The notes beneath the pieces are model-generated. The model did not search any database. It had not been told where the DNA came from and worked only from the letters and a program-made list of their open reading frames with translations. 64,000 bases of DNA from Lachnospiraceae bacterium (lineage in GTDB: Bacteria; Bacillota; Clostridia; Lachnospirales; Lachnospiraceae): contig CABJAW010000016.1 of the NCBI GenBank assembly GCA_902363665.1, positions 36,249 through 100,248 of the forward strand, in the 5' to 3' direction. Positions within the stretch are counted from its first letter, which is position 1. Each line of letters opens with the position of its first letter. This document shows, in pieces, positions 10,223 to 21,079 of this stretch. Position numbers and translations under genes: made by a program.

Positions 10223-10297
10223 TCGTGTCGCGCCGCAAACTGAGAAGTTGCCGGATACGGTGATGACAGATAAACAGAGATTCGATTAAATCTTTAT

Positions 10298-10338
10298 AAA
10301 ATGAGGGTAAACCATGGACAGTTTACCCTCATTTGTGT
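10298..10338 (+). terminator. groESL terminator
   Basis: A stem of 14-15 bp, AAATGAGGGTAAAC pairing with GTTTACCCTCATTT, with an 8-nt loop and only a short T-rich tail. It lies 75 nt after groEL. Confidence 0.75.
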
Positions 10339-10377
10339 TAAACTGGAACGAAAGCGTGCAGATGAAGGAGTAGTGGA

Positions 10378-11250
10378 ATGGACGGCAGATCGATTCAGGA
10401 GACGATACGTGAGGAATGGAAAAAACTGTCAAAGCTTTCGTGGGGAGAGCGGATTGTTTACATCTGGGATTACTATAAGCCGCTGATGGCAGCGATAGCT
10501 TGTGTGATTCTGGCAATTTCAATTGGCGTGAGTATTTATCACAACATGCAGATCAACACGCTGCTGAATGCTTATTTTATCAATTGCAATGCGCTGGATG
10601 CAGACGGGGATGCAATCGCAGCAGATTTTGCAGCATATCTCGGAGGGATTGGCGAGAAGGATGAGATCCATGTGGATACGATGACGACACTGGATGACGA
10701 GGATATGTCAAACTATGGTACGGCAAATCAGATGAAGATGACGGCTTATATCGCAGCTGGCGATGTGGACGTGCTTCTGCTGAATCAGTCAGCGTATGAC
10801 AAGTATGATGGTTCCGGTGCATTTGCTGATCTTAGTACACTTCTGACGAAGGAACAGCTGGAGCAGTGGTCAGACCTGCTGGTGTACGGCGAGATTGAGA
10901 GGCAGACGGAGTCGGGAGCAGAATCAGCGTCTTCTGATGAGGCAGAGACATCTCCGGCACAGGAAAATACAGCTGCAGAGACTTCAGCGGATACAGCAGG
11001 ACAGGTGGATGAAACGGCTGCCGGGCCCGGACAGACAGTTTCAGATTCCGATACACAGGGAAACACACGAAGCGGCACAGAAGTTCCGGTGGCACTGAAA
11101 ATGCAGGATGCGCCGATCATAAAAGAATTTAATGCTTATTACGACGAACCGGTCTATGCAGTGATCCTTGGCAACAACAAGCATACGGATACAGCAGTGG
11201 AGTTTCTAGATTATCTGCTTGGTGGCACAGGTCTGGCAGCAGAAGATTAG
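10378..11250 (+). CDS. Uncharacterised membrane-anchored protein with Ser/Thr/Glu-rich linker
   Basis: 290 aa; I do not recognise a named family. A basic, Trp-containing N-terminal segment (to about residue 38) precedes one transmembrane helix (roughly residues 39-60, PLMAAIACVILAISIGVSIY). The rest is predicted extracytoplasmic. A mixed domain with many Asp residues (about 65-175) is followed by a low-complexity linker rich in Glu, Ala, Ser and Thr (about 178-240) and a short C-terminal domain that resembles the end of the first (YAVILGNNKHTDTAVEFLDYLL). The fold could be solute-binding-like, because a segment with VDVLLLNQSAYDK precedes the linker, but this is only a hint. It is followed 144 nt later by another small membrane protein; the two may be functionally linked. 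Confidence 0.7.
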   Translation: MDGRSIQETIREEWKKLSKLSWGERIVYIWDYYKPLMAAIACVILAISIGVSIYHNMQINTLLNAYFINCNALDADGDAIAADFAAYLGGIGEKDEIHVDTMTTLDDEDMSNYGTANQMKMTAYIAAGDVDVLLLNQSAYDKYDGSGAFADLSTLLTKEQLEQWSDLLVYGEIERQTESGAESASSDEAETSPAQENTAAETSADTAGQVDETAAGPGQTVSDSDTQGNTRSGTEVPVALKMQDAPIIKEFNAYYDEPVYAVILGNNKHTDTAVEFLDYLLGGTGLAAED

Positions 11251-11394
11251 AATGGCCGGTTTACCTGGACAATCAGGCGGGCTGCATGTGCATTTGTGCA
11301 GAAAAATGAAGCGGTACAGACAGGCTTACCGGTAACGGAAAACGAAAAAACAGCTGACAAAGAGAAAAATATATACTAAACGGAGGGTGACAAA

Positions 11395-11895
11395 ATGAAT
11401 GACTCTTACAAAGAAATACTGGTGAAAAGACAGACACCGGTGGGGATGCGGGTACTGAAAGGCGCACTGATCGGACTGACCGTTTTAAGTCTGGTGGCCG
11501 GACTTTTGATGTGGCCGCTGTTGATCGTTGGTGCGATTCTGATCGCAGTGGATTACTTTGTGGTACCAAAGTTTGATGTGGAGTATGAATATCTGTATGT
11601 CAATGGAGAACTGGATATTGATGCGATCTACTCAAGGCAGAAACGGAAAAAAATGGGTACCTACGATATGGCAGAGCTGGAGATCCTGGCACCGTCAGAT
11701 TCTCATGCAATCGATTCCTACAAAAACAAGCAGGGTGTGAAGATCAATGATTATACGTCTCTGGATCCGCAGGTCAAGAGTTATTTGCTTGTATTCAACA
11801 AAGAAAAAGGGCAGGAGATGATCCGTGTGGAGCTGGAAGATTCCATTATCAGCGATATCCGCCGGATCGCACCGCGCAAAGTAAATTTATATTAA
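11395..11895 (+). CDS. Small two-helix membrane protein, DUF6106-like
   Basis: 166 aa. Residues ~20-58 form two adjacent hydrophobic segments (hairpin in the membrane). The C-terminal ~105 residues are cytoplasmic-type and contain VEYEYLYVNGELDIDAIY and an RRKKMGTYDMAELEIL stretch, which I associate with the Lachnospiraceae family DUF6106. No function is known. A clear AAACGGAGGGTGACAAA ribosome-binding region precedes the ATG. The downstream guaB has its own promoter. Confidence 0.75.
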   Translation: MNDSYKEILVKRQTPVGMRVLKGALIGLTVLSLVAGLLMWPLLIVGAILIAVDYFVVPKFDVEYEYLYVNGELDIDAIYSRQKRKKMGTYDMAELEILAPSDSHAIDSYKNKQGVKINDYTSLDPQVKSYLLVFNKEKGQEMIRVELEDSIISDIRRIAPRKVNLY

Positions 11896-11903
11896 ATCTG
11901 CAG

Positions 11904-11932
11904 TTGACATTGAAAAGCGAATTTGTTAGAGT
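11904..11932 (+). promoter_or_regulatory. Predicted guaB promoter
   Basis: TTGACA (11904-11909), 17-bp spacer, TAGAGT (11927-11932). No guanine-riboswitch-like leader is visible in the ~55 nt before the gene. Confidence 0.6.
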
Positions 11933-11949
11933 ATGTATTCAAAGCATGA

Positions 11950-13443
<1,494 letters not shown>

Positions 13444-13459
13444 AACGATTGCTATTTTG

Positions 13460-13496
13460 ACGGCAGGTGTCAGAAAACGGGCACCTGCCGTTTTTG
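13460..13496 (+). terminator. guaB terminator
   Basis: 10-bp stem ACGGCAGGTG / CACCTGCCGT followed by TTTTT. Confidence 0.9.
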
Positions 13497-13734
13497 TGCA
13501 AAAAACTATGAAAAAAAGAGTGCATCTATACGAGAAATGTTGTATACTGTTTTCATCTGTGGGTTAACTGAGATGGGAAAATAAAAAGAATTGAGAATAT
13601 CTGGTTTGCTTCCAGAACAATCAGCGTGGACAAAAAAACAGCAGCCGTTTTGCGATGACAGCAGATAAAGGACTGTTTTGGCAAATAAAACAGATACTGG
13701 ACAAGACAGAAAAGACAGCATACACGGAGGAACT

Positions 13735-14478
13735 ATGAAAGATAAAAAAAGAAAAAAAGAAAGAGAGCCGGGAAAGATAAGAACCGGCAGGGTACTGGTC
13801 TGGACTGCGGCGATCGTTCTTACTGCGGCGGCGATTGCGATTCTGCTTTACCTGATCCCAAAGGATGACAAAGAAGCTGATTCACTGATCGATGGTACGG
13901 AGCCATTTGTCTTTGAGACAGAGCCGTTTACGGAGGCTGAGACGGAGGACGGTGTTGTGCCGCGTCCGGATATTGATGAGCAGCTGCTTACGGTCAACGA
14001 TTATTCGAGACCGGGGGAAAAAGTAGATTCTGTCGATTACGTGGTTGTTCATTATCTGGCAAATCCGAAGACAACAGCGCAGCAGAACCACGACTATTTT
14101 GAAAGTTTGAAAGACCTTCAGGATGTTTCGATGAGTGCAAATTTTATCGTAGGTCTTGAAGGAGAAATTATTGAGTGCGTACCGCCAGGAGAGATCGCGT
14201 ATGCATCCAATTCCATGAACCATCTTTCTGTCTCGATCGAAAACTGTCATCTGGATACGACAGGACGTTTTACGGAGAATACATACCAGTCACTCGTGCA
14301 CCTGACAGCCTGGCTGGTTGACCGGTACGGTTTGGATCGGGATCATATTATCCGTCACTATGACGTGACCGGAAAAGAATGTCCGCTTTACTACGTAGAG
14401 CATGAGGATAAATGGGAAGAATTCAAAGACAATGTTATGAATTATATTGAGGAATGCAGAGAGGCAGCGGAAGAATGA
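13735..14478 (+). CDS. Membrane-anchored N-acetylmuramoyl-L-alanine amidase (Amidase_2/PGRP type)
   Basis: 247 aa from the ATG at 13735, which is preceded by CGGAGG. A Lys/Arg-rich N-terminus and one transmembrane helix (about residues 22-42) place the catalytic part outside the membrane. The amidase domain has zinc-ligand candidates H106 (VVVHY), H208 (IIRHYDVTG) and C216 (KECP), matching the His-His-Cys pattern of Amidase_2 enzymes that cut the amide bond between MurNAc and L-Ala in peptidoglycan. The stop overlaps the start of the next gene (ATGA), so the two are translationally coupled. Confidence 0.88.
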   Translation: MKDKKRKKEREPGKIRTGRVLVWTAAIVLTAAAIAILLYLIPKDDKEADSLIDGTEPFVFETEPFTEAETEDGVVPRPDIDEQLLTVNDYSRPGEKVDSVDYVVVHYLANPKTTAQQNHDYFESLKDLQDVSMSANFIVGLEGEIIECVPPGEIAYASNSMNHLSVSIENCHLDTTGRFTENTYQSLVHLTAWLVDRYGLDRDHIIRHYDVTGKECPLYYVEHEDKWEEFKDNVMNYIEECREAAEE

Positions 14479-15959
14479 TAAGAGAATATTATGAAGCGGT
14501 ATGTGCAGAAAATGAGACAAGAGCAAACCTGATCGCGCTGCGAAGTGCAGTGAAAGATGAAAAAGAAAAGAGGGCATTTGCCTATCTGCTTGGCGGTGAT
14601 TTTTCTGTGCTGTGCCGCCTGCTGGAACACGAAGATCCAAAAGTGAGAAAAAATGCAGCATTGCTGCTTGGCGAAATGGAATCGGAAGATTTGCTTCCGG
14701 TTCTTTTTGACAGCTACAAAAAGGAGAAGACGCTGTTTGTACGGCCGGATTACCTGAAGGCGATCGCAGGTATGGATTGCGAGGCTTTCCTGGATGAAAT
14801 GGAAGAACAGCTGGAGATGCTGCGTGCAAAAGAGCCGCTTCCGGAAGAGAAAAAACATGTCAGTGCGGAGATACGTATGCTGCAGAACATTCTGCTGAAG
14901 TACCGCAGCCCGCGGCCGCATGTATTCCACGGATATGATATAATGGAGCCGATGCTGCTGCTCGTAAACAGAGAACAGACAAAAGCGGTCGCGGATGAGA
15001 TCAAAGAGGGTACGCACACACTTTTAAAGGGCGGGATTCGGGTGAAAGACGCAAAAATCAGGACGATTCTTCCGATTCGGACCTATTCAGAGCTGCTGTT
15101 CCCGATTCGGACCAAAACGCTTCCGGTAAATGCACCGGAGGAGATCGGAAAGCAGCTGGCTGTTTCGGAGCTTACCGATTTGATGATGCGGCTTCACGAA
15201 GGAAAGGCACCGTATTATTTTCGGATCGAGCCAAAAGGACTTGATGACGCAAAAAAAGGGAACTGGATTCGAAAAGTTTCTGATGCGCTGGAGCAGGAAT
15301 CACAGGCGGCGTGGATCAACTCAGTCTCCAGTTATGAAACAGAAATCCGCCTTTTGATGAAGAAGGATGGGACGATGGCTGCTTTTCTGAAACTGTATAC
15401 GATCCCGGATCAGCGATTTGCCTATCGCGTGGAAAGTATCGGCTCTTCCATGAATCCGGTCAATGCGGCACTGTGTGCACAGCTGGCCAGACCGTGGCTG
15501 AAAGAGCATGCACAGATACTTGATCCGTTTTGCGGCGTTGGAACGCTTCTGATTGAGCGGAACCGCGCACTGGCTGCGAAGACGATGTACGGTCTTGACA
15601 TTTTCGGGGATGCGATTGAAAAGGCAAAAAGAAATACCGCACTGGCAAACTGCCGGGTGAATTATATTCAGCGTGACTTTTTTACGTTTGAGCATGACTA
15701 TCTGTTTGATGAGATAATTACTGATCTGCCGCAGGCAAGCGCCAGCAGAACAAAAGAAGAGATCCATCATCTTTACCTCAGCTTTTTTGAAAAAGCGCAG
15801 CAGCATTTAAACGACGGCGGTATTGTGATCTTGTATGCGGCTTATCCGCAGTATGCGGCGGAAGCAGTCCGCAGATATGAAAATTTCCGGATGGAAAAAA
15901 CCTTTCTTTTAAATGAGAAGACAAAGATGACGCTGTGCATTGTGCGATATCAGAAATAA
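14475..15959 (+). CDS. HEAT-repeat / SAM-dependent methyltransferase fusion (TrmG10/RlmN-unrelated, RNA-MTase-like)
   Basis: 494 aa from the ATG at 14475, which overlaps the previous stop. The N-terminal ~120 residues look like HEAT repeats (LLEHEDPKVRKNAALLLGEM). The C-terminal ~170 residues are a class I methyltransferase of the Trm11/THUMP-associated kind: SAM motif DPFCGVGTLLIERN near residue 355, the acidic GLDIF loop, and TDLPQA in place of the usual NPPY-like motif. A nucleic-acid (tRNA or rRNA) substrate is likely from the family, but the DLPQ variation and the HEAT fusion make the target uncertain. Coupling to a cell-wall amidase has no obvious functional reason. Confidence 0.75.
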   Translation: MIREYYEAVCAENETRANLIALRSAVKDEKEKRAFAYLLGGDFSVLCRLLEHEDPKVRKNAALLLGEMESEDLLPVLFDSYKKEKTLFVRPDYLKAIAGMDCEAFLDEMEEQLEMLRAKEPLPEEKKHVSAEIRMLQNILLKYRSPRPHVFHGYDIMEPMLLLVNREQTKAVADEIKEGTHTLLKGGIRVKDAKIRTILPIRTYSELLFPIRTKTLPVNAPEEIGKQLAVSELTDLMMRLHEGKAPYYFRIEPKGLDDAKKGNWIRKVSDALEQESQAAWINSVSSYETEIRLLMKKDGTMAAFLKLYTIPDQRFAYRVESIGSSMNPVNAALCAQLARPWLKEHAQILDPFCGVGTLLIERNRALAAKTMYGLDIFGDAIEKAKRNTALANCRVNYIQRDFFTFEHDYLFDEIITDLPQASASRTKEEIHHLYLSFFEKAQQHLNDGGIVILYAAYPQYAAEAVRRYENFRMEKTFLLNEKTKMTLCIVRYQK

Positions 15960-16006
15960 GAGTCAGATTTGCACAGGGAAAAGCCGGAGAGGGAAGACGG
16001 GCAGCG

Positions 16007-16029
16007 AAGCGGATTGCGAATATCCGCTT
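16007..16029 (+). repeat. Dispersed palindromic repeat, copy C
   Basis: Perfect AAGCGGAT / ATCCGCTT with loop TGCGAAT, preceded by GCAGCG and followed by TG, the same context as the longer copies. It lies between the methyltransferase and MATE genes. Confidence 0.9.
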
Positions 16030-16035
16030 TGTTTT

Positions 16036-16065
16036 TTGACAACCGGACCAGAGACTAAAAATAAT
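16036..16065 (+). promoter_or_regulatory. Possible promoter for the MATE exporter
   Basis: TTGACA (16036-16041) with AATAAT (16060-16065) at 18-bp spacing. It starts 6 bp after the repeat palindrome. Confidence 0.45.
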
Positions 16066-16101
16066 AACATGAAAGAGAAAAAAGGAGTTTTACAGATTTA
16101 A

Positions 16102-17499
16102 ATGAAAACGAGAATGAAACGCTATATTGGTGACCGGAAGTTTTACGCGATGCTGCTCGGCATCGCAATTCCGATCATGGTACAGAATGGTATTACAAAT
16201 TTTGTCGCAATGATCGACAATATTATGATTGGCAGAGTCGGTACGGAACAGATGTCCGGTGTCGCGGTTGCAAATCAGCTGATGTTTGTATTTAATGTGA
16301 GTATGTTTGGAATGCTTTCCGGCGCCGGAATTTTTGGCGCTCAGTTTTTTGGAAGTAAGAACGTGGATGGATTCCGAAATACGTTTCGCTTTAAGGTTAT
16401 TTCAAACCTGCTTCTGACTCTGGCCGGAATTTTGATTCTCAGTATCTGGGGCGAGCAGCTGATTTCATTATATCTGCATGACAATACCGGGACTGGGATG
16501 GCAGATGCGACGCTTGGCTATGGTATGAGCTATCTGCGGATCATGATGGTTGGAATGGTACCATATGCATTTGCACAGATTTATGCGAGTACGCTGCGTG
16601 AGATGGGGGAGACAGTAGCGCCGATGCGGGCAGGAATTGTGGCAGTAGTTACAAATACGCTGCTTAATTATATCCTGATCTTCGGAAAATTCGGTGCGCC
16701 GCGTCTTGGCGTAGAGGGCGCAGCGATCGCAACGGTGATCTCGCGTTTTGTGGAATGTGCACTTGTCATGACATGGACACACAGGCGGGCCGGACAGTTT
16801 ACCTTTATCAAAGGTGCGTATCAGACACTTCGTGTTCCGCCAGAGCTGACCGGAAAAATTTTGAAAAAAGGTTCGCCGCTGATGGTGAATGAGATTTTGT
16901 GGTCGGTTGGAATGGCAGCGCTTTCCCAGTGCTACTCAACTTACGGGTTGGAAGTAGTGGCTGGAATGAATATTTCTTCTACGATCTCAAATGTCTGTAA
17001 TGTGATCTGGCTGGCAATGGGAAATGCGATCGCGATCATTATCGGGCAGCTGCTTGGAGCGGGAAAGATGGAGGAAGCAAAGGACACAGACCGCAAGCTG
17101 ATCTTTTTCTCGGTGGCAAGCTGTTTTGGGATTGGAGCGGTGCTGATCGGGCTGGCATTTGTATTTCCGCAGATTTATAACACAAGTGAGACCGTCCGCA
17201 GCCTGGCAACGCAGTTTATTATTGTGGCGGCCTGCTATATGCCTTTTCAGGCCTTTCTGCATGCGGCTTATTTTACGATTCGGTCTGGTGGAAAAACGGT
17301 TATCACGTTTTTCTTTGACAGCGGGTTTATGTGGGCGGTGACTATTCCGCTGGCATTTGTCCTCAGCCGGTATACGCCGCTTCCGATTCTGGCGACCTAT
17401 ATCCTGTGCCAGGCGGTTGATATTATCAAGTGTGTGATTGGATATGTGCTTGTAAAGAAAGGCATCTGGATCCAGAATCTGGTGGCAGAAGAGAAGTAA
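16102..17499 (+). CDS. MATE-family multidrug/Na+ antiporter
   Basis: 465 aa with about 12 predicted hydrophobic segments in two halves. Typical MATE signatures include a PIMVQNGITNFVAMIDNIMIG start and the corresponding PLMVNEILWSVGMAAL segment that opens the second half. MATE proteins export cationic drugs or metabolites in exchange for Na+ or H+. The substrate cannot be told from sequence. Ribosome-binding site AAAAAAGGAGTTTT. A second, distantly related MATE gene is at 34573. Confidence 0.93.
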   Translation: MKTRMKRYIGDRKFYAMLLGIAIPIMVQNGITNFVAMIDNIMIGRVGTEQMSGVAVANQLMFVFNVSMFGMLSGAGIFGAQFFGSKNVDGFRNTFRFKVISNLLLTLAGILILSIWGEQLISLYLHDNTGTGMADATLGYGMSYLRIMMVGMVPYAFAQIYASTLREMGETVAPMRAGIVAVVTNTLLNYILIFGKFGAPRLGVEGAAIATVISRFVECALVMTWTHRRAGQFTFIKGAYQTLRVPPELTGKILKKGSPLMVNEILWSVGMAALSQCYSTYGLEVVAGMNISSTISNVCNVIWLAMGNAIAIIIGQLLGAGKMEEAKDTDRKLIFFSVASCFGIGAVLIGLAFVFPQIYNTSETVRSLATQFIIVAACYMPFQAFLHAAYFTIRSGGKTVITFFFDSGFMWAVTIPLAFVLSRYTPLPILATYILCQAVDIIKCVIGYVLVKKGIWIQNLVAEEK

Positions 17500-17631
17500 C
17501 ATCCTTCTTAAGAAAAAATGCGGAAAATTTTTTCAAAAAAGGTCTGGTAATTTTGAAAAAAATATGTTACAGTTCTATTACAAAATATTAAAAACTTATC
17601 GGACTTGTTAAGAATGTTGGATGGTGGACAA

Positions 17632-18450
17632 ATGAATTTATTCCGAAAGCTGGCCGGAAGGCCGGAAACGAAGAAAATACAGACCGTAACGGAGAATGAG
17701 GTACAGGAAGTACTGCAGTATATGGAAGGATTGCCGCTTCCGCACCCAAACAAAACACTAAAGCTGGAACTGCTTGACGGACGGAATCTGACCAGACGAT
17801 GCAGGCCGGCTGTTAAGGCACAGTGGTATCTTCTGGTTTTTGATGAAGAAGGGCAGGGAGCTTTCAATGCCGGTTATGTGCTGAAGCAGGGGCAGGAGTT
17901 ACTGCGTGCAAGGCGGATCGCCACGAAGATTTTGCGGCAGATACCGGAGGAGGCTGCAGACCGCAATTGTCTTGGAGCTTTGGCAATCGGTACGAAGCAT
18001 GTGTCTGCTGCAGATGTCAGATGGGAGGAAACGGAGCATTTTCTCATTTGTCAGAAGAGCGAAGAGCGCTGGATTGAAAAAGTTTTTGCCACATCAGGAA
18101 AAATGCTGACAGCTGATATGCAGACCGGCGTGCGCATCATCCGGAAAGAGAATGCGCTCCACATTGCAGCAGGCAGCTGTTTTGGAAGAAATCGGGAACT
18201 TTCCGAGTTCCATGCCGGTGAGGTGCTCGGCGCACTCATGGCCGCTGCAGAAGAGCTCTGGATCGACCTCAATATGATCGATCTCTATGGAGCAGGAGAG
18301 ACGGCAGGACCAGATTATCTGGTCACGGTCTGCAGAACGCAGGATCTGGAAACAATACTGATCGGGGATCGGGAAAACAAAATGGCGCAGGAGAGAAAAC
18401 GACACCTGCAGAACAAACCGGTAAAAGAGCATCGCTGGAAATACGCATAA
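17632..18450 (+). CDS. Uncharacterised protein, possibly nitroreductase-like (TM1586 type)
   Basis: 272 aa from the ATG at 17632 (MNLFRKLAG); in-frame starts 18 and 27 nt upstream are possible. Predicted soluble. The pattern of a helical N-terminus, a central QWYLLVFDEEGQGAFNAGYVLKQ region and CLGALAIGT recalls the two-half nitroreductases of the TM1586 group, which bind FMN. The match is weak and no catalytic residue can be named. It is the last plus-strand gene before a bidirectional terminator shared with the convergent aldolase gene. Confidence 0.6.
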   Translation: MNLFRKLAGRPETKKIQTVTENEVQEVLQYMEGLPLPHPNKTLKLELLDGRNLTRRCRPAVKAQWYLLVFDEEGQGAFNAGYVLKQGQELLRARRIATKILRQIPEEAADRNCLGALAIGTKHVSAADVRWEETEHFLICQKSEERWIEKVFATSGKMLTADMQTGVRIIRKENALHIAAGSCFGRNRELSEFHAGEVLGALMAAAEELWIDLNMIDLYGAGETAGPDYLVTVCRTQDLETILIGDRENKMAQERKRHLQNKPVKEHRWKYA

Positions 18451-18458
18451 GAAAATTT

Positions 18459-18516
18459 AGTATTCAAATAAAAACCGCCGCAGGAATTCCTGCGGCGGCG
18501 TTTTTATTTGAATACT
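18459..18516. terminator. Bidirectional terminator between convergent genes
   Basis: A long palindrome: AGTATTCAAATAAAAA at one end pairs with its exact complement at the other, around a GC-rich CCGCCGCAGG / CCTGCGGCGG stem. A run of A on one side and T on the other lets it work in both directions, ending the 17632 gene and fba. Confidence 0.93.
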
Positions 18517-18540
18517 GAGAAAGACTCAGACCTGAAAGAC

Positions 18541-19509
18541 TCAGGCTTTGTTATCGCTTCCAAGAACGTTAACGATCTTATGAGCAACCATTTCCTTAAC
18601 AGCCTGACGGGCCGGTTTCAGGTACTGGCGCGGATCGAAATGCTCCGGATGCTCAGCAAAGTACTTGCGGATGGTACCTGTCATAGCAAGACGGATATCG
18701 GAATCGATGTTGATCTTGCAGACAGCCAGCTTAGCAGCCTGTCTTAACTGCTCTTCCGGAATACCTACAGCATCCGGCATATTTCCGCCGTACTGGTTAA
18801 CCATCTTTACGAACTCCTGCGGTACGGAAGAAGATCCGTGCAGAACGATCGGGAAGCCCGGCAGTCTCTTGATGCACTCTTCAAGAACGTCGAAACGAAG
18901 TGGTGGCGGAACCAGGATGCCGTCTGCATTTCTTGTACACTGATCAGCAGTGAACTTGTAAGCGCCGTGGCTTGTTCCGATTGCGATAGCAAGGGAATCG
19001 CAGCCTGTTCTGCTTACGAACTCCTCAACTTCTTCCGGACGTGTATAGCTTTCGTGACCAGCCTCAACAACAACCTCATCCTCGATACCAGCCAGAGTAC
19101 CAAGCTCAGCCTCTACTACAACGCCATGAGCATGTGCGTACTCAACAACCTGCTTTGTCAGAGCGATGTTCTCTTCAAAGCTCTTGGAAGAAGCGTCGAT
19201 CATGACAGATGTAAATCCGCCGTCGATGCAGCTCTTGCAAAGCTCGAAAGAATCGCCGTGATCCAGATGCAGAGCGATCGGGATATCCGGGTTTTCAGCT
19301 ACAGCAGCCTCAACAAGCTTTACCAGATAAGTATGGTTAGCGTAAGCTCTTGCTCCCTTGGATACCTGAAGGATAACCGGAGAATGCAGCTCGCCTGCTG
19401 CCTCTGTGATACCCTGAACGATTTCCATGTTGTTTACGTTGAAAGCGCCGATTGCGTAGCCGCCGTCGTATGCTTTCTTAAACATTTCAGTCGTGGTTAC
19501 TAATGCCAT
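18541..19509 (-). CDS. fba: Class II fructose-1,6-bisphosphate aldolase
   Basis: 322 aa. Zinc-dependent aldolase fold with the YAIGAFNVNNME start, the HLDHGDSFELC zinc-ligand and catalytic Asp region, GFTSVMIDAS, VEAELGTLAG and HGSSSVP segments. It cleaves fructose-1,6-bisphosphate to dihydroxyacetone phosphate and glyceraldehyde-3-phosphate in glycolysis, and runs in reverse for gluconeogenesis. AAAGGAGGAATT precedes the start on the minus strand. Tagatose-bisphosphate aldolases share this fold; the lack of sugar genes nearby favours a glycolytic role. Confidence 0.95.
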   Translation of the reverse strand: MALVTTTEMFKKAYDGGYAIGAFNVNNMEIVQGITEAAGELHSPVILQVSKGARAYANHTYLVKLVEAAVAENPDIPIALHLDHGDSFELCKSCIDGGFTSVMIDASSKSFEENIALTKQVVEYAHAHGVVVEAELGTLAGIEDEVVVEAGHESYTRPEEVEEFVSRTGCDSLAIAIGTSHGAYKFTADQCTRNADGILVPPPLRFDVLEECIKRLPGFPIVLHGSSSVPQEFVKMVNQYGGNMPDAVGIPEEQLRQAAKLAVCKINIDSDIRLAMTGTIRKYFAEHPEHFDPRQYLKPARQAVKEMVAHKIVNVLGSDNKA

Positions 19510-19659
19510 AATTAAATTCCTCCTTTAGTATTATGACCTTCGATGGGGATTTTTGGTATTCCGCATCGATACGAATGTATTCTATCACATAATTTGCAGA
19601 TTGACGAGAAAAAAATCCAAGATTGATAAAAAAATATTTATATCGGTGCTGCTTCTGAT

Positions 19660-20937
19660 TTAAATGCCTTCTGCAATACGGGTGACAGCAACATAAATGT
19701 CCTGGATCCGGTACCAGGTGCGGCTTCCGACGACCCCGTCCTGAGTCAGGCCGAAAACAGACTGGAAAACTTTTACGGCTTCCTGTGTCTGCGGGCCAAA
19801 GATCCCGTCAGGAACAAGCTTTGGAATCAGCGGATAATTGTCGGAAATCCGGTTCAGCTGCTCCTGAATTTTCATAACATCACTGCCGGAAGAACCAAGA
19901 GAAAGCGGAAAACCGGGATAGGAGGCCGGTACACCGGAGACTTCCTCTGAGGAATTGATGTACATGGACTCTCCGTAAAAGGCGTGGATGATCTCGATCG
20001 CACGATAGCCCTGCTCGCCGAGCGCCATGCTCTCCCACTGACGCAGCCACTGCGGACACTGTACACGCTGTCCATCACAGTACTGGGTCAGGATAGGCTG
20101 ACGGACGTTTGGGCGGGAGAGGTAGTTGCGGAAAACATCTTCGACAGCCTCATCGATGCTTTCAAAGATATTTCGGCCATACATCCATTTCTGATCAAAG
20201 GCGGTAGAGGAGGTGATCGTAAAATTATAGCCCTTGTTCCGGTACCATTCCGTGTAGACACGGTTCAGTGTAAAGGACTGAATGACAAGAATATTTGCGA
20301 TCAGTGTCTCATACGGCCAGGTGGCGTAGATTTCACTGCTTGCGACATTTTTGATGTAATCTTTGTAGCGCACATAATAATTGGAAGCGCTGGAATCGCG
20401 CGGCGTGCCGTCATGCACGACGATAAATTCCGGGATTACCACTTCATTTAAGACAATTTCGCCGGTGACATCAATAGGCTTCGTCTCTGCCTCGGCAATT
20501 TTGGGCGGATAGCTTCCATATAAAGTGTGTGCCGGGATGACGACTGTGTCCGGGGCTTCGGACGATTCGAGTGGGCGGAGCGTGATGCGCTGCAGTGCGC
20601 ACTGGCCGGACAGAAGCTGTGTTCCGTTTACCACAGCGGTCTCGTAGCCTAGAGCTGTGATCCGGATCGTATATTCTGCATAAGGCTGGATCTCGTTTGA
20701 AGACTCAAGACTGTACTCGATCGGTGGTGTAGAGAGGATGAGGGATTCTGTTCGGCCGTCAGAACCGGTCTGTGTCATTTCCAGCACCTGATCCGGGTCT
20801 CCGGTAAAAGAGACAGAGACGCGGGCATCCGGAACAGGCAGGTTTCGATCGGTCAGCGCGGTGATCTGAAGTTCGCCACGGTCGGGAAGCTCGTTTGGGA
20901 GCGCGTGAATGGATGAGGAAGAACGCAGATAATGCAT
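19660..20937 (-). CDS. SleC-like spore cortex-lytic / peptidoglycan-binding protein
   Basis: 425 aa. The N-terminal half has beta-rich repeats. The middle (about residues 180-315) closely follows the conserved SleC block of clostridia: YIKNVASSEIYATWP, then FTLNRVYTEWYRNKGYNFTI and TQYCDGQRVQCPQWLRQW. The C-terminal ~75 residues are a peptidoglycan-binding domain (GSDVMKIQEQLNRI, then DGIFGPQTQEAVKVFQ). In Clostridium, SleC is a pro-enzyme that breaks the spore cortex at germination after activation by Csp proteases. No csp genes are in the window. It supports a spore-forming host. No clear secretion signal is visible at this start. Confidence 0.82.
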   Translation of the reverse strand: MHYLRSSSSIHALPNELPDRGELQITALTDRNLPVPDARVSVSFTGDPDQVLEMTQTGSDGRTESLILSTPPIEYSLESSNEIQPYAEYTIRITALGYETAVVNGTQLLSGQCALQRITLRPLESSEAPDTVVIPAHTLYGSYPPKIAEAETKPIDVTGEIVLNEVVIPEFIVVHDGTPRDSSASNYYVRYKDYIKNVASSEIYATWPYETLIANILVIQSFTLNRVYTEWYRNKGYNFTITSSTAFDQKWMYGRNIFESIDEAVEDVFRNYLSRPNVRQPILTQYCDGQRVQCPQWLRQWESMALGEQGYRAIEIIHAFYGESMYINSSEEVSGVPASYPGFPLSLGSSGSDVMKIQEQLNRISDNYPLIPKLVPDGIFGPQTQEAVKVFQSVFGLTQDGVVGSRTWYRIQDIYVAVTRIAEGI

Positions 20938-21079
20938 GAGACCTCCAAAGGCACTTACTGGTAGTTTATTCGGCAGGAGAAAAAATGTGAAAAGGGCGGC
21001 TGCGGTTCATCTGACAATAAAACATTTACAGGTTTGCTGTGTAAGAAATCAATTTGGCAAAATTTTATGAAAGAACCAG

